Positions 59,633 to 64,000 of a stretch of 64,000 nt of DNA are shown here, in pieces; position 1 is the stretch's first letter; each line of letters opens with the position of its first letter. The DNA lies in the NCBI GenBank assembly GCA_035474375.1, contig DATINJ010000128.1:21466-85465 (forward strand), in the 5' to 3' direction. This DNA comes from JANNPJ01 sp035474375. Lineage in GTDB: Bacteria > Actinomycetota > Actinomycetes > Actinomycetales > Kineosporiaceae. The translations under genes and the position numbers were made by a program. Under the pieces are notes generated by a model that did not search any database, had not been told where the DNA came from, and was given only the letters and a program-made list of their open reading frames with translations.

Positions 59633-60493
59633 ATGAGAACCGACCGCTTACTCGGCGCCGGGCTCGCCTCGCTAGGTGGGCTCGTCATCGTCTACGTTCT
59701 CTTGGGCCCGCTTGTCCTGGACGTGATCCATTTTCGGACGTCGGCCTCGGGCCTGAACCAGATCCGCGGCGGCGACCTGGCAGCGCTCGTCGTCGTCGCC
59801 CCGGTCTGCCTGACGATCGGATGGCTCGCCTGGCGCGGAAACCCGGCGGCGCCCACGCTCGCCCTCGCCCCGGCGATCTTCGCGATGTACACCTACTCTC
59901 AGCTCATTCTGGGCAACGAATTCCTGCACCTGCCGGGGAACGTGGAGCGGTTCTTCCCCCTGCTGCTGACGATCTTCCTCGTCGCCACGGCGATCACACT
60001 GCGCTGCTGGCACCTCGCGCAACCCGAGAAGCTGCCCTCCACCTCGTCCCGACTCGAGCACGGCAGCGGCATCCTCCTGATCGTCATCGCGGTGTTCGTT
60101 GTTCTCGGAATCCACCTGCCGAACCTCGTCGACGCCCTCCGTGACCACCCGAAGGGCGCCGCCTACCTGGCCACACCGACGACTTTCTGGGTCGTCAAGT
60201 TCTACGACCTGGGCATCGTCGTACCTGCCGCGCTCACCGTCGGCAGCGGCCTGCTGCGACGGCGGCCGTGGGCGCGCAAGCCCGCGTACGCGATCCTCGG
60301 CGGCTACGTACTGCTGGGCTGGTCGGTCGCTGGGATGGGCTGGAGCATGCTGCTCAGCAATGACCCGGACGCGTCCCTGCCCTTGGCGATCGGCCTGACC
60401 GCACTCGCCGGCGCGGGCGCGGTGTTCGCCTACTTCCTCTACCGGCCCCTTTTCCGGCTTCCTGCCCAGGCTGATGAGCCCGGCGGATCGTGA
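59633..60493 (+). CDS. Multi-spanning membrane protein, function unknown
   Basis: The 286-residue protein has about eight membrane helices (ASLGGLVIVYVLLGPLVLDVI, LAALVVVAPVCLTIGWLAW, LALAPAIFAMYTYSQLIL, FPLLLTIFLVATAITL, GILLIVIAVFVVLGIHL, LGIVVPAALTVGSGLL, AILGGYVLLGWSVAGMGWSMLL, AIGLTALAGAGAVFAYFLY). CCAGGAGAGATC precedes ATG 59633. I do not recognise a family. It is not clearly linked to its neighbours; 59346-59632 holds no supported gene. Confidence 0.8.
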   Translation: MRTDRLLGAGLASLGGLVIVYVLLGPLVLDVIHFRTSASGLNQIRGGDLAALVVVAPVCLTIGWLAWRGNPAAPTLALAPAIFAMYTYSQLILGNEFLHLPGNVERFFPLLLTIFLVATAITLRCWHLAQPEKLPSTSSRLEHGSGILLIVIAVFVVLGIHLPNLVDALRDHPKGAAYLATPTTFWVVKFYDLGIVVPAALTVGSGLLRRRPWARKPAYAILGGYVLLGWSVAGMGWSMLLSNDPDASLPLAIGLTALAGAGAVFAYFLYRPLFRLPAQADEPGGS

Positions 60494-60526
60494 CTTGTCC
60501 TCCTCGACCAGCCGGTTTCCGTCTGC

Positions 60527-61216
60527 CTATCGAATAGCTTCCGCCGCGGTCGTCCTGGTGTGGGCAGTTGCCGGGGCGGTGTGGCGGGCGCTGCGCAGGA
60601 GGCTGATGCTGACGGCCAGGGTCCACCAACTCCACAGGGCGCCCATGCTGGCGGTGGTACCCCAGCCCTGCGCGCTGTAGAAGTCAGCGGCGTCGTCACC
60701 GAAGTACACGGCCGGCAGGAAGGCGAGGTTGATCGCGGCGAGCAGGTAGGCAGAGCGTCCTACCCAGCGCGGCAGCAGCCCGAGCCGGGAAACCGCGATT
60801 CCCAGGGCGATCAGGAACAGGGCCATCAGGAGGCGGGAGATGCCGCCTTGCATGAGGTACTGGGCTGCGGCGAAGGGTCCTTCCGTGGTGGTATCGATGT
60901 CGCGATCCACCGAGATCGCCGCGCCCACCTCCATGGACTGGGGGACGAACACCATCGCCACCCACAGCAGGCCGGCGAGTTGGACGATGCTCGCGATCCA
61001 GTCGTAGGCCGGGTTGACCTGGCGGATGAGTTGGCGCAGCCCGATGAAGTAGACGAGGTAGAGCGTGCAGCCGGTGATGCCCAGGAGGCTGCGGGTCAGG
61101 ATGTTCCAGTCCGGTGGGGTCTCGTAGACGAAGTACAGCGGGACCTGCACGATGATGAAAAGGCTGGCGATCAGGCCGAAAAGACCGGTGTACTTGCGGA
61201 TCGTGGTTTCGGACAC
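60527..61216 (-). CDS. DUF4386-like membrane protein
   Basis: The 229-residue protein has about six membrane helices (YTGLFGLIASLFIIVQVPLYFVY, LLGITGCTLYLVYFIGL, WIASIVQLAGLLWVAMVFV, LLMALFLIALGIAVS, SAYLLAAINLAFLPAVYFG, LWSWWTLAVSISLL). The layout resembles DUF4386 proteins. GTG 61216 is chosen because GGGAGGG lies upstream; the longer frame to 61282 adds a basic stretch without support. It is divergent from the TetR gene at 61438, which probably represses it. Confidence 0.7.
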   Translation of the reverse strand: MSETTIRKYTGLFGLIASLFIIVQVPLYFVYETPPDWNILTRSLLGITGCTLYLVYFIGLRQLIRQVNPAYDWIASIVQLAGLLWVAMVFVPQSMEVGAAISVDRDIDTTTEGPFAAAQYLMQGGISRLLMALFLIALGIAVSRLGLLPRWVGRSAYLLAAINLAFLPAVYFGDDAADFYSAQGWGTTASMGALWSWWTLAVSISLLRSARHTAPATAHTRTTAAEAIR

Positions 61217-61321
61217 GATGGGTTCCCTCCCGATTTCGCGATGGATATTGGGTCTACTCCGCTGGACCACCCGCGATGACACTTCCGCCGGTACACCGAT
61301 CGGCGATCAACCCGTAAGGCG

Positions 61322-61419
61322 AGACGTCTCGTCTTGTGTCATTTACGGTAAATCGTCCCTTCGATCCAGTCAAGACGCTTCGTCTCGTCTCGTGACCAAC
61401 AAGACGGTACGTTTCGTCT
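61322..61419. promoter_or_regulatory. Cluster of AGACG/CGTCT half-sites (TetR operators)
   Basis: AGACG-N3-CGTCT occurs at 61322-61334 and 61373-61385, and AGACG-N8-CGTCT at 61402-61419. All lie in the 221-bp gap between the divergent DUF4386-like and tetR genes. The half-site repeats point to multi-site binding by this TetR. Confidence 0.65.
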
Positions 61420-61437
61420 AGCTGTTAGAATGACTCC

Positions 61438-62064
61438 GTGCCACCGAACCCAGAACGACGCAGCGAACGGGCCCGCGTCGCCATCCTCGAAGCCGCCCTT
61501 GCGCTGTGCCAGGAGCACGGGTATCCGGCCACGACGATGGAGGCCATCGCCAAACGCGCTGGGGTCGGCAAACAGACGATCTACCGCTGGTGGCCATCGA
61601 AGGCGGCGGTGCTCCAGGAAGCGGTGAACGAGAATGTCGGCGCCGCGACCGACTTTCCCGACACGGGCGACATCGTGGCCGACCTTCGTAGCCAGATGGC
61701 CATGGTGGTCGGCCTGCTCACCAGCGAGACCTTGAGCCCTTACACGCGCGGGCTCATCGTCGCCGCGCAGAGCGATTCCGATATCGCTCGCTCGCTCGTA
61801 GCCAACATCATTGAGCCCCGGACGCGGGCCTGCCGGGAGCGCCTAGAGATCGCGGTCAAGCAGGGCCAACTGCGGGACGACGTCGACCTGAACGATGTCG
61901 TGGAACTGCTCTATGCGCCCCTCTACTACCGGATGTTGTTGCACACCCGCCCGCTCACTGCCCAACAGGTGGACCACATCCTCGATCTCGCGTTCACCGG
62001 CCTCGCACCCTCCGTCGAAAAGCCGGTCAGGGCTCGGCGCCACGCCGGCCGAACGACGAAGTGA
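61438..62064 (+). CDS. TetR-family transcriptional regulator
   Basis: The 208-residue protein has a TetR helix-turn-helix (RVAILEAALALCQEHGYPATTMEAIAKRAGVGKQTIYRWWPSK region) and a TetR C-terminal domain (LRDDVDLNDVVELLYAPLYYRMLL). GTG 61438 is the start and no strong ribosome-binding site is seen, so the transcript may be leaderless or nearly so. It probably represses the divergent DUF4386-like gene and itself. Confidence 0.92.
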   Translation: MPPNPERRSERARVAILEAALALCQEHGYPATTMEAIAKRAGVGKQTIYRWWPSKAAVLQEAVNENVGAATDFPDTGDIVADLRSQMAMVVGLLTSETLSPYTRGLIVAAQSDSDIARSLVANIIEPRTRACRERLEIAVKQGQLRDDVDLNDVVELLYAPLYYRMLLHTRPLTAQQVDHILDLAFTGLAPSVEKPVRARRHAGRTTK

Positions 62065-62211
62065 GCGGAACCCAGAGCAGAGATCCGATGCGCACCTGCT
62101 GACAACGGGAATCGATGGCCTTCTTTTCAGGGCCACGTCAGTGCCATTTCAGCCCTGGGTGTGAGGCTCGGTTCGGCGTCCAATCCTGGCCGCAGCCTCA
62201 GAGGGAGAACT

Positions 62212-63063
62212 ATGACGATGACGAAAACCCGTTCCCAGATGGCCTTGACGATGGTGATCGCTGTCGCGATCGCGCTGGTAGCACAGATTGTCGGCTCAAG
62301 CGGCGCATCGGCGGCCGTGCCGCGCCCGGTGATCAGGGATGCCCTGTCCCAGTTCGACTCGAAACCCGAGCCGAAGACGGCAAGAGCGAAGTGCCCGGTA
62401 GGCACCCGCATCATCGGCGGCGGCGCCCGGGTGAACGGCGGACAGCACGTTGTGATCACCCGTCAGCAACCCGTCCAGGGTTCACCTGACACGTTCGTCG
62501 TGAGCGCAGTCGAAGACCAGGTCGGCACGGCGCAGAGTTGGGCCGTCCAAGCCACCGCGATCTGCTCCACCCCGTTGCCCGGCCTGGAGATCGTCAGCGC
62601 CACTGGTCCGGCAGGTTCTTTCGGCTTCCAAGGCCAGGGCGCGGACTGCAGTCCGGGTAAGTTCGCCCTCGGTGTCGGTGGCCGAATCAACAACGGGGCC
62701 GGCCAGGTGGCCCTCAGTACCCAAGGCGTGGGTCCACAGCGCACCGGGGCAGGCGGCTTTGAAGACCGCGACGGATTCAGCGGTCTCTGGAGCGTGACCG
62801 CATTCGCGGTCTGCGCCAGCCTGACATTCGGCGACGTCCAAGTTGTCAGTGTCCAGACGCCCTCCGACACCACCGCCCGGAAGATCTTCAATGTCGATTG
62901 CCCTGCCGGTATGAACGTCACCGGTGGCGCGGCGTTCACGAGCGGCGTCGTCGAGGTGGTGAACCCGACCGCGACCCGGGTTCAGGTGATCGCTCGCGCG
63001 GAAGGGCTCGTTACCCCCGCAGACCAATGGAGCGTAACCGGCTACGCGTTCTGCGCGTCCTAA
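62212..63063 (+). CDS. Secreted protein with three Cys-paired repeats
   Basis: The 283-residue protein has a signal peptide (ALTMVIAVAIALVAQIVGSSGASA) and three repeats of about 75 residues. Each starts C-P/S-x-G (KCPVGTRIIGGGARVNGG, DCSPGKFALGVGGRINNG, DCPAGMNVTGGAAFTSG) and ends W-x-V-x-A/G-x-A-x-C (WAVQATAIC, WSVTAFAVC, WSVTGYAFC). The two Cys per repeat suggest disulfides. GAGGGAG precedes ATG 62212. Function is unknown; a wall-associated role is plausible. Confidence 0.75.
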   Translation: MTMTKTRSQMALTMVIAVAIALVAQIVGSSGASAAVPRPVIRDALSQFDSKPEPKTARAKCPVGTRIIGGGARVNGGQHVVITRQQPVQGSPDTFVVSAVEDQVGTAQSWAVQATAICSTPLPGLEIVSATGPAGSFGFQGQGADCSPGKFALGVGGRINNGAGQVALSTQGVGPQRTGAGGFEDRDGFSGLWSVTAFAVCASLTFGDVQVVSVQTPSDTTARKIFNVDCPAGMNVTGGAAFTSGVVEVVNPTATRVQVIARAEGLVTPADQWSVTGYAFCAS

Positions 63064-63080
63064 CCCTGAGGACTATGGGT

Positions 63081-63113
63081 CGAGCCCCTCGCGCGACACG
63101 CGCAAGGGGCTCG
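63081..63113. terminator. Bidirectional hairpin terminator
   Basis: CGAGCCCCT (63081-63089) and AGGGGCTCG (63105-63113) are perfect inverses, with an inner GCGCG-ACA...CGCGC pairing. It lies between the convergent secreted-protein and MFS genes. Confidence 0.75.
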
Positions 63114-63143
63114 GTTCCGTGGTCAGTACACCTAGGACAGGCC

Positions 63144-64000
63144 CTAGGCAGAGGGCTCGGCGGCGAGTTCGGAGAGCGGGTCGTGCGGCCGGAGGCGCTC
63201 GGTGTTCGGGATCCGGCCCGGGCGCCGGGCGAGCCGGGGGGTCAGCAGGACCAGGCCGCTGGCCAGACCGATGGCGCCGAGGACCCACCAGATGCGGTGG
63301 TAGTCGGTGGGGGTGGCGGTGCGGGTGTCGCCGACCAGCGCGACGAACAGGCTGACGCCGAGCACGGCGCCGAACTGGCGGAAACTGGCGTTGATCGCGG
63401 AGCCGAGACCGAAGCGGGCGGCCGGCAGCGCGGCGACCGCGGCGCCGGACTGCACGGGAAGGGTCAGCCCGATGGCTACGCCGGTGAGAAGCGCCGGGGG
63501 AAGCCAGTGCGTGGTCCACTGCGCGGACGGGCCGATCGTGAGCGCGAACGCGGCGCTGGCCAGGGCCCAGCAGGCCGCCCCGGCGAGCAGCACCTTCCGG
63601 AAACCGATCCGGCCGGCGAGCCGGCCCGCGAACCGGGCGAGCACGGCGACCATGAGCGGTCCGGGTGCACTGGCCAGCGCCGCCTGCAGCACCGAGTAGT
63701 GCCACACCGCCTGCAGGAACACGATGTTGGCCAGCAGCATGCCGTAGAACGCGGTGGCGAACAGCAAGCTGGCCGCGTTGACGAGTCGAAACTGGCGGTT
63801 GCGCAACAGGGTAAGGTCCAGCACCGGGTAGCGGGCGGTGGTGCTGCGCCAGCCGAGTGCCGGCAGCAGCAGTGCGGCAAGCCCGAATCCGGCCACCACC
63901 CACGGGTCGTCCCAGCCCCAGGACGGCCCTTCGATGACGGAGAAGCTGAGTAACGCCGGGATGGCGGCGAGCAGCAGCGCGCCGACCGGATCCGGCAGAC
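63144..64000 (-). CDS. MFS transporter, C-terminal part (runs off right edge)
   Basis: The frame is open to the window edge, giving at least 285 residues of a drug-type MFS permease (DHA2/14-TM-like). Visible pieces are PVLDLTLLRNRQFRLVN, ASLLFATAFYGMLLANIVFLQ, RIGFRKVLLAGAACWALASAAFAL, PALLTGVAIGLTLPVQSGAAVAALP and AINASFRQFGAVLGVSLFVALVG. Its N-terminus and start lie outside the window. It probably exports a small molecule. The stop at 63144 is close to the hairpin at 63081. Confidence 0.9.
   Translation of the reverse strand, partial: LPDPVGALLLAAIPALLSFSVIEGPSWGWDDPWVVAGFGLAALLLPALGWRSTTARYPVLDLTLLRNRQFRLVNAASLLFATAFYGMLLANIVFLQAVWHYSVLQAALASAPGPLMVAVLARFAGRLAGRIGFRKVLLAGAACWALASAAFALTIGPSAQWTTHWLPPALLTGVAIGLTLPVQSGAAVAALPAARFGLGSAINASFRQFGAVLGVSLFVALVGDTRTATPTDYHRIWWVLGAIGLASGLVLLTPRLARRPGRIPNTERLRPHDPLSELAAEPSA

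Noticed and set aside
1..64000. tRNA, rRNA, riboswitch, transposase, integrase or attachment sites
   Set aside because: No cloverleaf, rRNA-like stretch, transposase/integrase motifs or terminal inverted repeats with target duplications were recognised by eye; a covariance-model search would be needed to exclude small RNAs.

Overview
The window is GC-rich, densely packed DNA with GTG and TTG starts, frequent ATGA stop/start overlaps and many LacI, GntR and TetR regulators. This fits a soil or plant-associated actinobacterium; I do not assign a genus. No rRNA, tRNA, CRISPR array, insertion sequence or phage genes were seen. About 57 protein genes are called, most of them for sugar and plant-polysaccharide use.

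Layout. 1-9.6 kb: housekeeping and miscellaneous genes (DUF6351 hydrolase, class V aminotransferase, AlkD-like repair protein, OmpA-like lipoprotein) and a TetR gene divergent from a two-gene membrane operon, with a near-perfect 24-bp operator between them. 9.4-18.6 kb: a sugar or polyol system made of an alcohol dehydrogenase, an RbsABC-type transporter, a small P-loop kinase, a LacI repressor, an FGGY kinase and a class I aldolase, with a second LacI divergent from it. Each LacI gene has a pair of palindromic operators 34 bp apart. 19.7-26.9 kb: a second ABC system joined to a zinc dehydrogenase, a split UxaA dehydratase and a UxaB/mannitol-dehydrogenase-type reductase, with a divergent GntR gene; the gene set fits an aldonate/hexuronate route such as L-galactonate to 2-keto-3-deoxygluconate. 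27.6-32.8 kb: a MalFG-type transporter with an enolase-superfamily enzyme and another GntR gene.

32.8-39.2 kb: a flavocytochrome-like reductase, a Tat-exported amidohydrolase, a LacI regulator and a secreted lectin/beta-helix pectate-lyase-like protein. 39.2-43.8 kb: a compact four-gene operon holding a B12-dependent radical SAM RiPP-type C-methyltransferase directly after a sialidase-fold protein with an unusual Pro-Ile-Arg repeat tail. I rate this one of the two most interesting loci. 43.9-47.7 kb: PaaX regulator, AidB-like flavoprotein and an ABC-2-like membrane protein.

47.9-55 kb: a secreted xylan/arabinoxylan operon (GH43, SGNH esterase, CE1-like esterase, GH62). It is divergent from a membrane-spanning ECF sigma factor whose C-terminal domain is an AbfB (arabinose-binding) beta-trefoil. 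This sigma factor looks like a one-protein carbohydrate sensor for the neighbouring enzymes and is the second top locus. 55-59.4 kb: a hydroxypyruvate-isomerase-like gene and a LacI gene controlled by three operators at exact 20-bp spacing, an alpha-galactosidase-like enzyme that seems to start at ATT, and a cupin. 59.6-64 kb: membrane proteins, a TetR gene with clustered operator half-sites, a secreted three-repeat protein and the end of an MFS transporter gene.

Several intergenic hairpins and palindromes are perfect and are annotated as terminators or operators. Pathway assignments are inferences from gene families and neighbourhood, because substrates cannot be read from sequence.
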